Positions 1 to 13,835 of a stretch of 64,000 nt of DNA are shown piece by piece (the first letter of the stretch is position 1; every line of letters begins with the position of its first letter). A program made the position numbers and the translations under genes. Source of the DNA: Diphasiastrum complanatum. Its lineage: Eukaryota > Streptophyta > Lycopodiopsida > Lycopodiales > Lycopodiaceae. The DNA lies in NCBI GenBank assembly GCA_029204225.1, contig CM055100.1:62183472-62247471 (forward strand), in the 5' to 3' direction. A model generated the notes under the pieces. The model made no database searches. It saw only the letters and a list, made by a program, of their open reading frames with translations, and had not been told where the DNA came from.

Positions 1-948
1 ACCAAGTTCACAAAACTAGGTCAGTTGTGCAGACTTGCTGTTCCTGTTATTTCCTTTAACCTTCCTCAAGGACAAGCCAAAGTTAACTTATTCCTAAAAA
101 CTGTGATAATGTTCTTAAGTAGATGACTTTCCATCTGAATGCAAGATATGCTGACTTGGCCATAATCTTAACTCTGTAACATTTGGCTCAAGATCAAATT
201 CATTGGCCTCATCTAATACTGCTTAATGAGTAGCAAAATTCTTTACATCACAATCATAAACAATAACTAACTACAAGCATTGACACCTGACAACTATATT
301 ACTTTTTTATTACAGGCAGCTGCTTGCAACTTTGAAAAAGTGACAAGCTCTCACGAATGTTGCCAAAAATGTGGTTTCCATTGCCATAATGCATACAGAT
401 ATTGCCATGTTCTCATCTGCATCAATTACCCTTTCCAACAGAAAGTTTCTAGAATGCTCAACAACCATTTATTGTGGTCAGTTCAAACTCCCCAAGGACA
501 ACCTGCATGACATAACTCACATGACAAACTACCACAAGAGAAATGGATTAAGGACTTAAATAGAAGCATAATAATCATGATCCTTTGCTTACTACAGCCT
601 GTAGCAGGTCACAAGTCTCTCAAGTTGAAAGTCAGATTGAATCCAGAAGAATACCTAGCCATTTGCCATATTCAAAGGTTTTCAAAGCTTATAATTGAGA
701 AATGTAGTAAAGTACTGTTGTAAACTTTGTGAGAATATACTTCTTAACAAACCCCTTTGTCTTCTTGGCTTTAAGTGTGCATTAATGATGACAGCACAAA
801 TAATTATTCTAAAAATTGAACTTTGATTGGTCGTTTACAAAACAAAGGCCTTCAAATTTGTGATGTCAGCATCTGCAATCTCAAAAAACAAATATCCAGA
901 ATGCGACGAAAATAGCTTCTTGTAAGGAACATGACATGAAAGACTCAC
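1..948 (-). other. Left edge: presumed intron or 3' part of the CLU gene
   Basis: No exon could be fixed here. The CLU homologue is cut at a phase-2 donor at 948/949 and its remaining exons should lie to the left, mostly outside the window. On the minus strand at about 844-890 there is a stretch reading FFEIADADI, which resembles the FF...DADI segment that follows in plant CLU proteins. Its frame does not fit the phase-2 donor and no acceptor at a normal intron distance was found. It may be a decayed exon or chance similarity. Confidence 0.3.
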
Positions 949-3900
949 ATGTGGAAACGTTCTGGATCTGTAGGATTAATGGGAGGAATGCATCGCCCAA
1001 TAACAGCCTTTGCACCCTTTGTGGCAGCATCTACAAAGTCGCAATTCACCTTATATAGGGCCCTGTCCCGCATTATCCTATGACAAACATATAAGTTTAT
1101 AATCACCACTTGAAAACCATAGAACTAGAATAGCAGCCTAGCCTAGTCAGTTATGATCAACCAAACAGTACATGTTCTAAAAGGAAATGCGAGAGATACA
1201 AGCGTGGATGCTAATGGATGGCAGATCCATAGTGGGAAAAAATGTAGGGAGATAGTGGGAAAAAATGTAGGGAGATCCTCATAGAAAATGAAATGTACCA
1301 CTTATCTCAGATGCTAGTGGTATATCATGAATGAGTCCAAATGACTTTAAAAGAATGTGTGAGCTATATTTACAGAAATAAAAGGACTTTCCCCATTCAG
1401 TGATAAGTTTCTCATTCAATATGTGCCCCCAAAGCAAGGATGCAATAATTAATGACTTCAGATGCTGAAATTTTCGTAAGAGCTTTGTGCAAGCCTCTTC
1501 CCTTAGTCAAATATACCTTTTTTCTTCCACAAACAAGTTGAATTAAAGTGCTCACTAGATATTAAAACTATGAAGTAATAGTCATCTACATTTGATCTGA
1601 GAGCATAGAAGCATTAAACTGCTTATGAACTTTCAGCTTCGATTGTTTGAGTGGTCTAAGGTCATCCGTCTTTGAACTATGCAACATAAGCATTTGGATA
1701 AGCTCTCAAAATCACATTTATATGAGCAAGTAGGCTTGTGGTGTAGATCCAAGTAGCTGAATATTTTTTGCATAAATAACAAGACTCAGTTCACGTCTAT
1801 GACAAGGAATGAGTTCTTGACATACATTAGAAGGTAAAACTGGAATGTGAAGAAACAAGACAAGTAAAAGCTTGTTCTTTGGGCACTCTTACATGTAACT
1901 TAAACTTTTTACTCAAGAAAATTCACAAATAGCTGCTTTCAGTCAGAAACTCCACACGATTCATCAGGCATCAAATACCTGTCTTGGAGGGTTCCACGTG
2001 GAAATTCTCGACAGGATTGCAGCTCCTCATTCCAATCCCTTTGCATGCCAATGACTTCTGTGCCATATGGGGCTATCAACGAATCTTCAGCCCGACCAAT
2101 GTCTCTTTTGTGTGCTAAAATCCCCACCTTACAAAGTGTTTGTTAGCAATCCAAGACTTCTGCACTTACTTATTCAGCTATTGAAAGGAGTGGCCAGAAC
2201 AGAGCTTAGAGCAACAAACCATATCTTTGAATACAAGCTCTCACAGTTAAGTCCCAGAACAAAATTCAAATATGAAAAGACATGAAAAAAGAATGGATAA
2301 TAGATTATGTCTAGGATAGTACCCAAAACAAAGAAGACATGCAATCCTCAACTTTATCAAACCAGAATGAACTCTCATCTAAAGACTGCTTTCTTTAACA
2401 ATCATAACAACAACTCTAGCGAATGGACAATAGCAACATCATGAAGCTACAACAAAACATTAGCATGTTCAATGAAAAATGAAGTAAATGTCTAATCACA
2501 ACTTACAAGGTAATGGGTAAGGGCCGAGCCAAGAATTAGGTGGCAATAGAACAGGTACATTTTCAAAAGGATGACCTGCAGTCTTTCGCTCTAGCACATC
2601 AGAAAAACCTAGCCAAAATTGAGGAGAGTAAGCTGTTATTTTTCTGTTGACGATATAACCAGACCAAATGTGGATTAACACAAAAGCCCTGCATATCTAC
2701 TTAGACTCGCTTTAGCATTCAAAATAGAGGTGGCAATGGAAGCAACCTCAAATGACAAGACTAAGCTCTGCACTCATCAATCAACCTCAAAATCCACTTT
2801 CCACTTGCTTAAGAGGGAAATAATCTTCTAGTTTGCTTGCCAAATCTATGTTACATCAACAGTTAATGTTATATTGAAGTTGACTTTGACAAAAGTGGAA
2901 AATTGACAGAAAAGGACTTAACTTGAAAGAGTATCTATGTTTTGTATTGATCAACCTTAGAATCACCTTTGACACATGCTTGCTTACAGAAAAAGTAGTC
3001 TATTTTGTGAACGTAATATGATGTAACCATGTAATTTCTTCATTTGTTTCTAGTCTCATGTTGCAGCAGGACGTTTGAATGTTCCATAAAAGCTAGCCAT
3101 ACTTGTGAACACCAAATATTTCAAATAGTCCTGAATTCGACACATTTGCATACAGTTAGAAACATGTAATAAGAATTTAAAAGCAGCTTCATTTGTTTTG
3201 TTAGAGGACCCCTAAAACATATCAAAACTTCCATTCACTTATTCACAAGGTAAAGGATCCAACTGCATTTAAAGGAGGAGCTATAGTTGGGGAAACCTAT
3301 AGATGGGCGCCCCCAACCACAATGGAAGATTGAGAAACCATAAATAGAAACTACAAAAAGCCCTAGATGGGTCCCCATTGGTAGCTTGTAACTACTAGAG
3401 CAACAACTTGGTCTACAATAATGACAAGTGGTAGGTATCACCAATCTAGACCTTATAGCCTAAAGCTACCATGTATCCATCTTTGCCAAAAATCTGACAA
3501 ACATAGGGATCATTGTCATAGATGGAATTCTAGTGCTCACAAGGCACCTAGGTAGTATCCTGGTGCATAATCATCGCTGTGTAACTCCTGAATATATTGT
3601 CAGTTTCTGTACTCTTTGTGACAAGTGGGTATCTCTGCATCATCCTAGAAATCTGCATCTGAGGCCAACTAGACTCTGTATCAGAGCCACTGCATGCTGA
3701 AAGCAGGTGTGTTGATCCGTAGAGTTTTTCTTGTAAGTTTTGGCGTTTTTGACGGATTTAAAATGCATTTTTTATGCATCTTCTAAGGTTCTTCTTCCCG
3801 CTGTTTTTCCAAAAATTTGAAGCAAAAATGTTTAGGGAAAACAGTTGTGGGGGCCCATGGAAGCCCTGCCACGTGGCACTGTCCAGGAAAGGACAGGTGG

Positions 3901-6900
3901 CGGTCCTTCCTACCCTCGTTCCGCTCAGATTCAGGTATGGCACGTGACAAGTAGAACTCATCAGAGAGATAATTCGTGTCTTGTAAGTACCACAAATGGC
4001 ACATAAGACAAGTACTCCTTACCATATGGGGTATGCATAGCAGAAAGTTCTGAGCAAACGATATCAACTTAGATCTTGAAAAGGTTTGACTGTATCTAGT
4101 TGAATACATGCCCAGTGTCTGGTGTAGATTTATGTAGCAACAATTAAAGTATGCATCATCCGTAATCGGTATCATAACCAACATCATCTCAACTTGGGAG
4201 ACATATGGGTTATTAACCTAAAAATGTTGTGATCACAATTAGAGGCCCAGTTGATGCTTAATGCATATATGTATGTGTCACTTGACACGTCAAAGTTGGG
4301 ACATGTCTCAATAAAACTCACACAGCTCTGAAATTATGCCCTGGTCAAAGTGGTCCCTATAAGGGATTCAAATGATAATATCCACATCAACCTTGTAATC
4401 AAAATCTGGCTTCACTCTATGGAAAAGAAAAATGTGATGTATGACTAAATAGGGCCCACCACAGGTGCCAATAGTAGCTTTTCCACAAGAGATGGGCCAT
4501 CCAAAAGCCACCAACTTGGCTGCATCTACTCCCTACCAACTCCCCTGGCACAGGGTCATGACAAAATCCACTAAACAAAGTTTCTGTAAGGATTCCATTT
4601 TCTCTGTCTAGAGGTCACATAATCTAGAATTACTTCAAATTCAAAGAAACTTCTTTGCTAGTGAAGTCCACAACGAGCCTCTAACAGTAGAATTTCACTT
4701 GAATGTCACACTTATAGTACAGGAAAATAAACAAGAAGAGAGATTTAAACTAACTAAAGATTGTATCCATCGTAGAGGCACCTTTCACAAACATAGGACT
4801 GATTTGTCGTAGGATGCCAACAAGTGTAGTTGACTCAACAACTGGCATAGTAGGATATGGATCGAGAGTATCTTCTTTGCTTAAATTTACATAAAAGCCT
4901 TGTGTATGAGCTGACACACAAAATCTTTCACCCTCCACTGTCACAATATCCAGATAGAGCAAATCTCCATGAAGCCTGCCACAAAAAGACCAGCAGCAGA
5001 ACATGAATTGTGTAAATATACGCACATGGTTAACATATTTCTTTGTCTAGATAACAAACAGACCGTGCAAATAAAAGCTCAGAGGAAAAATATTTTATCA
5101 CTGTGTGAAGTAATATCCCTCAAATAGAATCATCCAACACAGTCCCATGAACATGTACAGATAACAGCATATATTGTGCAACATCGATGAATTGTGCTCT
5201 TCTTGAGTTCCTTCTGGGAACTACACATTGTTGTCCCTAAAAAAGTAAACTTCATAGAAACTTCTCTGTAAAACTCAAAAGAACCACTTGAACGTTCCAA
5301 AGACACCTGTACTGCACATCATATAGAGGATATTCCGTTGTCTACTTCTGCTTTGTTGATTGTTTTCTTAGATTCAAACTTATACTTTGTTGAAACTTTA
5401 TTGTTTTCATGTAATCAATCACTCAGGCGTGGATTGCAAAAATTGCCAGCAAGTGAAAAAGTAATTAGCATAAAAAAAAAAACAAGGAAAACCGTTACCT
5501 TCTGTAACCTGGAACAGGGTTAAATGAAGAGAATGCAATGCTCCCAACACATTTCACTTCTTGTTCAACAGGAGCCAATGCCAGATCCGCAAGATTTGGC
5601 ATAGGATCTTCCATAAATCCAAGACCCTCAAGTTCTGCAGCCTCTGGCTTATTATAACCTGGAACAACGAAGCCATTAGTGATGCTAATTACTGAACTTA
5701 AAAGAGTAAATCTACATCAGAAGCCACAACTACAATATAAATGTTAAAAGTGCTAGACTAAATCACATTAGCAGATGAAAATTCCAGTAAGTACAAAGAG
5801 AAAAACAACCAAAACAAGTCTTTGCATTCACTATGCAATCTTCTCAACCTTATGAAGTCCACCCACAAATTCCTGGACCATCAACTCCATTATGCATATA
5901 GCTTTGACTAAATGCTATGATGTCCACCTGCTTCATCCATGTCACAGAGTAGGTGCAGGTCACATGCATAAAAATATGTCTACATCAGCTTTCACACATT
6001 TGTGTAAAGACCATCATTTGTCCAGTGGTGAAGGGCAGACTCAGTCATGACGAATGAAATGCAGATATTGCAGGTATTGGTTGGCAAAATTCAGGGGCGT
6101 TTAAACATGAAACAATTGTCAAACCAGCAATTAGTCAAGATCCTCCCTAGTTATGATAGACTCTAGAGCTACAAGCTTTTCAAGCCATTCTCACTTCCAC
6201 CTTGGAGCTAAAAGATGTAAAGCTATAAAAATATGCAAAAAGTCTTCTGTTGTACAACAATTCACACTCTTGCTACAAGCTTTTCAAGCCATTCTCGCTT
6301 CCACCTTGGAGTTAAAAGATGTAAAGTTATGGAAATACACAAAATGTCTTCTGTTGTACACCAAATCACACTCTTTGGAGCCTCTACAATGACTGAACTA
6401 GGCTCATTGTAGACAAAGCAAATAACACATTTTGAGTACTCAGAATCATCTCAAGGCTCACCTCCTTCCTTCCCAGCAGAGCTTTTCAATCTGACACCAG
6501 TGGATGCAGCTTCCTTCTCCTCATTGTTACCTTCACAAGGGTAAATAATAACACATAAGGTTTGTCCCAAGTATTCTTACTTCATGAATATGAAATGAGT
6601 CTAGACAGCAGTAGTAGATGCTACCAACAAGCAAATATGGCCAAACCCAAGCTTTAACGTTTTCTTAACCTCCATACCAACACTAACATTACCACTTCTG
6701 CTATGGCATCATTGTCTGTCTTCACTGATGACTTGTCAAAAAGCAAGGGTTCCGGAAGGCCATTAAAAGGCTCAATGTTTTCACAAATAATGAGAGTCAG
6801 CAGGTACCCAAAAAACCAAAAAAAAAAACCCATAGTAAGCTCCTGAGAATATTCGTTCAATATGAAATACAAAATCTACAATTTCCTTCTATTTGGACAA

Positions 6901-8941
6901 GCTATCTCGTTGTCTAATTTACACCATACTGTGATAGACCAACATCCTAAAATTATCCACAAGCCCAGTCAATATAAACCATACTTGCAACCTGCGATCC
7001 GGATCACGTTCCAGAACACGATCCGGGGGTTTTTCAGAACGCAAATTTTGTTTTATATGAAGCAAATAGCTTTCCTGGACAAAACAGTCTATTTCAAATT
7101 ACACCGCTCAAAATGCTCTAATTGAAGACATACTTTCTGTCATAAAGACTGGACATTGGACAACAAGAGAAATTGAAACTTTCAGGTTTAGATTACATAC
7201 AGAGCCTGAAAAAAAGCAATATACCAAATAAGCCTAATACAAAGGATCTTAGTGCAGAGGGTGACAACATCATCACAAATACCAAATTTTGATGCATTTG
7301 AGAAATATCAAAAAGAGATACTAGCAAGATGTAGCAGCTAGATAACAAACAGTGGATTTGCAGCAACAGATGTAAGCTTGACACATCACATGACTAGCTT
7401 AAGATTGTACTAGTTCACAAAATTAGGCTATCAAAGGCATGAGATCTACCAGCAAGTGACTGCTTCGCTTCATGTTCAATGGCCAATGAAGTTGAAAGAG
7501 ATGAGTAAGTATTGGAAGCTGATATTAAGTCACGAGTGCGGCGAACATGGGCCCGTACAGACCTGTCATCATACAATGCTGGAAAACAAAAGACTCGAGT
7601 AGTAAGAAAAGAGTTCTGGCTTCAAACTTCAAAAAAAGCAAAACCACAAGCTGTTAGATGGATCAGAACAGGATAATATCTACATCAAATAACAAGTTCC
7701 TGGAGCAAGTAAGGATAAAGAACTTCTAACAAGAAGTAGCCTCTATGAGAGGCATGCTCTAACACTCCTTTGTTGAATGTTTGAGTTTCCATACCAGTTA
7801 CCATTTCCAGGGAGCAGCCACCCACTGTAACATCAGCCACTTCTCCAATTTCCAAGTATTCTGCTAAATGATACTTCAAGCCATCTGGAGCTTTCAAAAC
7901 AAGGTCATAGCATGTGTAGAAGCATGTTTCAGGTGCATCAAGCAAAAACTGCCGCAGATCCATGATGGAATCTCCTGGATTGACCTTCAAGGTACAGATT
8001 ATTAAATCACAAAATAGTAAGTAAAAGATATCTATTATTCATTCTTGCACCAACCAAAAGACAAAACAACCAAAATCATGTGTAGCAATACGTAAAAACA
8101 ACCCATGAAAAATGAGTGTAAAAATAAAATAAATCCCAACCAAAAGATGCAATTGAAGATTGGAACAACACTGTTACAGCAAAAAGATCTTCATGAATGA
8201 GCCTATTATTGTCCTTATAGTTACAATTGAAAGGTTTCTCTGAAGAAGAGAATAGTACCTGCAATTCAATTTGTTCGCCAGAGGGACCTTTCACAATCAT
8301 GGGATAAAGGCGTAACTCTTCTGTAAGGAAAGGTGAAAACGTATGAGCTCCAAAAATGTAAGAAGACAAACGCACTAGACTTATTCACCCGTAGCATTAA
8401 ATCAAGATCGAGCGAACACCAGCAAAATTTCAGGACATTCTAGTTATGCTGAGTATAGAGTCGACAATTCAGTAGTATCCTTATATCATACAAAAAAATC
8501 ATTCGGACAAATTAGTAAAACGTCCAATTTAATAGCACCATAATAGAACAAGATTTTAAAGCAGGATCAGTGAGAACTGTAGCATTCATTTTGACATTGT
8601 TTGTAAAGAACGAAGATCAACATTTGTTCATTGAACTTGCCTTGCCCTTGAAGCAAGGTTTCACTCTGATCCCGCAAACTGTCCATGGCAGTTTCACCAG
8701 GAACTAAGTTGTCACAATTTGTCTTAAGTTTCTCGTCCTTTACCCCATTTCCAAGTTCAGACTCTCCAGTGGCAAGCTTTAGATCATCTATTTCAGAGGA
8801 TAGTGCCTTCGACTGAGATCGGCCATTTTGTAGCCGAGCCGCAGTGCTCAAGTTTGTATGTTGAGCACCATCTTGAAGAGGTGGTTTAGCAGAGCCTGTG
8901 TTCTTACTCTTGCTCTTTTGTGTGTTGGATTTTCCTGCCAT
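949..8941 (-). CDS. CLU (FRIENDLY-like): Clustered mitochondria protein (CLU/FRIENDLY homologue), 5' ten exons, partial
   Basis: CLU/FRIENDLY proteins are large cytosolic proteins that keep mitochondria evenly distributed and bind mRNAs for mitochondrial proteins. Exons, 5' to 3': 8941-8641, 8320-8259, 7984-7795, 7578-7450, 6530-6462, 5658-5499, 4975-4782, 2608-2507, 2114-1979, 1077-949. All junctions keep one frame and give about 490 residues. The N-terminus starts MAGKSN and is rich in Ser and Lys. The conserved N-terminal CLU domain (NPGDSIMDLRQFLLDAPETC, VGGCSLEMV, ALYDDRS) spans about residues 101-200. The central CLU domain begins near residue 290 (GDLLYLDIVTVEG, HPFENV, GMQRDWNEELQSCREF, RCIPPINPTDPE). 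The family is usually about 1,300-1,900 residues with C-terminal TPR repeats, so at least half the gene lies beyond the left edge. All introns are GT-AG except the first, which is GC-AG. No in-frame stop was found in the exons read. Identification is confident; the exon 5 borders are the least certain. Confidence 0.92.
6169..6376. repeat. 104-bp tandem duplication inside CLU intron 5
   Basis: Two adjacent copies with a 104-bp period, both starting CTACAAGCTTTTCAAGCC (6169 and 6273). They differ by scattered substitutions, so the duplication is not recent. It lies inside the 803-bp intron 5659-6461. Confidence 0.85.
8321..8640 (-). other. GC-AG intron 1 of the CLU homologue
   Basis: The donor reads CAAG/GCAAGT, the optimal GC-type donor, and the acceptor is CCTTACAG. 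This is the only junction that joins the phase-1 end of exon 1 to the ELRLYP frame of exon 2. The nearest GT, four bases downstream, puts exon 2 in a wrong frame. Confidence 0.75.
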
Positions 8942-8974
8942 TATACTGAAACAAACTGGAAACTGAGAGTACGA

Positions 8975-9106
<132 letters not shown>

Positions 9107-11639
9107 TAAGGCACAGTCTATGTGACCACATGTAGGAGTACAATGCACTTTTGGGATTCTAAACGCTTTTCATTGGGATAAAGAAGTTGGACTTGGTGAA
9201 GTTGCAGCAACCAGATTGGACATCATTTTATTTGCAATGACATGGGAACATGAACCACGTTATGAACCATGCATGGTATCACGCATAGATGGTTTTTCCT
9301 TGTATGATATTAAACCTTAAATGCTAAAGGAACAAGTAGTATAAAGGTGTGGCTTGTTACATTCGGACTGGCTTGATAATGAGGTCAAAGTAGTAAGAGA
9401 AGTATATAGAGTCAACTTATATGATCGTGGATCATCATTGAAGACACACATATCTTCCTTGTAGTACACCACTTTGCTCCACAAAAATCTAATTTCTGTG
9501 CTAACATGGATTTGGATTGCGAAGTTCCATTTGGAGAGCTAAGTCTAGACATTGCCAATTTCAAAAATAAAATCACACCCATTGTTGACTGTAATGTTAC
9601 GAGTCAGGACTGATAATGACCAATTGGATGCCCATCAAATTCACATCTGTTAATGACCAGCCACACAAAAATATATAAAAAAACGATAAAAATTGATGTT
9701 CTAAACCACTACAAACTGACTCTTTGGGGAATTGACACCGTTCATCTTATACCATAACTGTGACATGAATCAGAAGATTGTGCCAGGAACACACTCCCCT
9801 CTCAAAGAAAGTTCAACAAGGTCTATGGTTTGTGCAAAAGGATGTTGATGAAGGTGTAAAAGATAATCCAACTAGGAAAGCGCAAGATGTATAAGGCACC
9901 TAAGTGGAGCTCCTCAACATAAGTGAAGACGTGATAATACCATACATAATTGATCTATCCAATCATTCATTGGGGAAAACGTTCCCAAATAAATACAAAA
10001 TAGGCGTTGTTCCCTTGTTCAAGACCAGCAGCTAGGATAACCTTCCTTGCTCGATATCAAGTGGTTTGTGAGCAAGGGAACATGCAGGGCTTCAAATAGG
10101 CTCTTTTGCTTTGGATCACTTACGCTAAGAACTATAGTAGAAAAAGTTCCAAAATCAAAAAGACCTCGTTTCTTGCATCACAAACTTAAGAAGGGCCTTT
10201 GACATGGTTTCAACGAAAAAGCTGTCAGAGCGAACGGAAAAATTGTGGGTAATAAATGTGCTAAAACAAGCAGTGGCTCAGCTATGAGTTTTTACAACTT
10301 AAGTTATGATGACTAGTAACATTTTGACTACTAGAAGCATTTATTTTTCAATGATTGTATCAATAGCAAAGATAAACAGTCTACATCTCAACAACTCGAT
10401 CTTCTGTGAAAGCTAGAGCACAGCAACAATTTTTGCAAACTATATATTTAGCTTTCTTTTGCCAATTTTGATATTTTACGAGTATATTACAATACTTCTT
10501 AGTTTATCATCAATCTTGGTACTAAGAGAAAGTCATCTCTTACATTTTTGATAAACTCTTAAAGTAGCAAATCTTATCTTGTATCTTGTATGCAATTGAA
10601 TGCTTTGCATGGCCTCATTTGTCATAAGAGATCTATAAGGTCCACTAGCTCTAATATCTAGGTTTACATGCTAAACATATACGTAACCAAGACTACAAAC
10701 ACGTACTCCCAACAAGTTATGGGCCCACGGATTAGCTATCAAACACTAAGTTGTGCTATTGATCCACAATCTGACTGTGGAATCGATTTGACAAAGATTG
10801 TTATTGTAGCAATGGGAAACAAGCCAAATGTTACAAATCTGGCTCACATAACAATATTTAAAGGAGAGAAATTCAACCCTAGCAATTTCAAAAGCAAATC
10901 GTGTTTGAGGCGGAAAAAGTTCATGGAAGTGGTTGATGGCACAAGATTTGAATTGAGGATGATGCAGAAGAGCAAGTAGACTTTGAGACTAGTAAAACAA
11001 CTCAGCCAAGATGCTGATTGACACTGCTGTAGACGGAAGTCGTCTACAAAGACACATTTATTGCAAGAGTGACTATAAAATGCGGTCAAGAACGATCACA
11101 ATACATGAGCAAAGTGCTTCTAAGAACAAGCACATCCTCCAACAACATTTCTTCGAGTACCAAATGCAACTTGAGGTTGGCACTACAAGTGTTATGGCCA
11201 TATCCAGCTCAGAGGATTTGGAATAGGTAGACCGGCTTTATAGTATACGATATTGTTGGTTACGCCTCGATTTAATTCCATGTCAAGGCCCGTTTGTAAC
11301 TAATAACCTTGAGAGGACCCAGACACTCCTATGGAGACATGTGGAGCAGTGCATGGCTTGTGACGGTCATATGCATGAGGATAGCATGAATCATATGACC
11401 TATGTTTAGGTGGACTGCATGGGAGGTTGCATGGGTGCATGCACAGGCTTCTTACCTCTATGTATACGGGTAGGGACACGGTCCTCCTCCATTCTAAACT
11501 TTTGGATCTAGGTTGTCGGTTTCTCTCCTCTCCCTTGGTATTCACTTGCTATGGCTCGGGGGTGAGGTGTTCAGATACATCTCAATTGGGTGGTTTGGCT
11601 CCCACTAGTCTCTATGTGTCTAGTCACAGCACCATAGAT
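9107..11639. other. Intergenic, nothing recognised
   Basis: About 2.5 kb of AT-rich sequence upstream of the CLU gene and before the first copia fragment. Only short open frames occur, and none has a recognisable motif. It may contain old transposon sequence. Confidence 0.4.
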
Positions 11640-12240
11640 GGAGTATGCATCAACTTGACATAAAGACCACTTTCCTAAACAACGAGCATATTTCTTATGT
11701 TGTTTCACTCATGAGTCAATTTATGCACAATCCAATGACATCACATTGGAAAGCTTTGAAGAGGATTTTCATATATCTTCAAGGAACTCCAAGTCTTGGA
11801 CTTTTTTATCCTGCAATTGGTATTGCTTTATATGTTTGGATTTAGTGACTCGGATTCGGGTGGAGATCAAGCCACACAGCGCTCTACTAGTGGTAATTGT
11901 TCCTTTCTTGGTGATTCAGCTATTTCTTGGTTGAGTAAATGTTGGTACTTCTTCTTGTGAAGCAAAATATAGAGCCAATTTTACAGCCACTACAAAAAAG
12001 TGTTTGTGGCTGAGAAGATTACTTATTCACATGGAGTTTGGGCAGCCAGCTTCAACACTTCTCTTCATCGATAGTCAAAGTACTATTGCCATTGCCAAGA
12101 ACCCAGTTTCTCATGCAAGGACCAAGCACATTGAGATACACTATCATTTTGTTCGAGAGCGACTTCATTTGATCTCGAATATTGTCCCACGGCAGATACT
12201 ATTACAAATGTTTCGACTAAGGCAAGTTTGAAGCCTCTTG
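11640..12240 (+). pseudogene. Ty1/copia pol remnant: RT start fused to RNase H and 3' end
   Basis: Defective copia polyprotein. It starts with the first Asp region of reverse transcriptase (HQLDIKTTFLN) and jumps directly to the RT/RNase H linker (MSQFMHNPMTSHWKALKRI) near 11690, so most of RT is deleted. The RNase H part shows SDSDSGG, then AKYRA where active elements have AEY, so the Glu has become Lys. The C-terminus (ARTKHIEIHYHFVRE) is the usual last block of copia pol. Frameshifts and stops interrupt it. A matching LTR follows. Confidence 0.82.
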
Positions 12241-12325
12241 CAAACCTTTAAACTTGCAATCAAGTGCTGAATTTATAACTTAGTGTACATATCTCTTTTT
12301 TTTAGCATTTTCATTATACAAGGGT

Positions 12326-12775
12326 GTTAGAATATGTTAATGGGAATGCTATGTTAATAAAATACCTTTAGGTTACTTTGTCTCAAAAGGACAAGAGTTG
12401 TGTAACCATTGGTTATTTCATTTAGGCCACCTTAAGTTAGAATTGGGCCCCCATGTAGAAACTCGTGGATCCATAGGCCTTGTTAATAGAAACCCCAACT
12501 TACAGTTAGGGGTATGTTAACTTTTATTAAGTAGCTTATAGTTGAAGTTAGGTTTTACCTAATGTTGCTTGTAGAAGAAACTAGATATTTGACACTTGAC
12601 CTGAACTTGGGTCCTATCTATATATTCATGTATCTTCTTCATTATTTTTATGCAAGCACATATTTTCTCTTTGGAGTCCTACGAGTTCCTACAGGAGGGC
12701 GACTAGCCTGCTCCTCCTTTATGTATTTGTGAACTTTGTTATGCTTATTTTTATGTATGGCTTTTATTTTCAACA
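12326..12775 (+). mobile_element. 3' LTR of the copia remnant, or part of it
   Basis: Starts TGTTAGAATATG and ends TTTTCAACA, the TG...CA inverted ends typical of copia LTRs, and sits about 90 bp after the pol remnant. It holds a TATA-like stretch (CTATCTATATATTC near 12620). No 5' partner was found, so the element is truncated on the left. Boundaries come from the termini only. Confidence 0.6.
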
Positions 12776-12863
12776 ATTAATTTAGATTACAAGTCATAGT
12801 TTAGAACCGTATGCATGTGTTACATAATATTGTAAAAAAAAAATTAACGAGTTCCTATTTGCA

Positions 12864-12891
12864 GAACACTCATGTTCCTGAATGAGTGTTC
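12864..12891. repeat. 10-bp perfect inverted repeat
   Basis: GAACACTCAT (12864-12873) and ATGAGTGTTC (12882-12891) flank an eight-base loop. No T-run follows and no function can be assigned. It lies about 90 bp beyond the copia LTR. Confidence 0.6.
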
Positions 12892-13541
12892 CGGAAGGCT
12901 CTGAGGTCAGAATGCGGATCTGAGCAACTAAGGTACATACCAAGCTAGGAAATAACTTGTGACACGAAGAGATTCATTCTAAAGAGCTTTTATCTATTCA
13001 ATCACAAACTAGCTCCTGATATTAAGACGATTATACAAACATGAACTGATATTGCTAAATCTTTAAACACAATGTGAACACCTCAACAGAATCTGCCCTT
13101 ATTTATTCAAAACCTTATAAGTTTAAAGCATACATGCTCCACCAAAAAATCCCCCATAATGTCCTGGTCTAAGAAGTAACAAGTCCATAAGGGTCAGATG
13201 CATAGCTCATTGATGCCACATTGACAGAGCTTCTGCAGAGCTTTTCAAACCATTATTTACATGGATAATCACTGCTTTTGAAAAAGATCGTAAAGCGTCA
13301 AAGGAATTTCAAACTTACCCATAATAAACAGTCTATTCAAATAGGCTGCGGATCTTGATTCAGATCAATTCAAATCACAATTAAAAACATTCATAATATG
13401 TTTTTAAAATTCAAATCAGCAACATGCAAAAGGGTTCAAAGAAACTTTGAAATTTCAAGCTATTTTTCAGAAAGGCTCAGAATTTTCAAAAAAACAAAAC
13501 AAACTTTCCGATTCATATCTATTTAAAGGCTCAAATTAAGA

Positions 13542-13835
13542 TTAGTTGCTGCTAAGATTCTGCACATCTGAAACAATAAGACCTGTAGCCTTGTCTATTG
13601 GTGCAGCCAACTTACGTTGTGACTAAGTAGACCAAGAAAAGAGCAGGTCAGTCACAGCACTTATCTTATATGCCTCTTAATGTAATATGGAAGAAGTCAT
13701 TTATCCTTTCTGTGCCAGATTTATATAAGAAAAGATGATTAGTTGATCCACTGAGAATGGAAATTCACAATCAAGTACCTGATTTAGGACGTTGACAGTC
13801 GTGAGGGAAACTTGAGAAGTTGCGGCTGCATCAGC
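13542..13835 (-). CDS. Candidate unidentified gene, last two coding exons
   Basis: Two short minus-strand exons join in frame: 13835-13779 (19 codons, ending VNVLNQ) and 13622-13542 (26 codons plus TAA, starting SQRKLAAPID). They have acceptor CATATAG, donor CAG/GTACTT and acceptor CTACTTAG. The 156-bp intron keeps phase 0. The peptide is hydrophilic and possibly helical; I do not recognise the family. A possible upstream exon (about 14002-13862, ending LQMARM before GT) would need an intron of only 26 nt, so it is probably not joined directly. A hydrophobic frame at 14407-14742 with a plant-like leader could be the 5' end. Confidence 0.4.

Noticed and set aside
919-948. A 30-nt GT...AG 'intron' after CLU exon 10
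   Set aside because: Too short for plant splicing, and the joined frame does not reach the FF...DADI segment.
10668-10979. 103-codon plus-strand frame
   Set aside because: No motif, no splice or promoter context, length compatible with chance.
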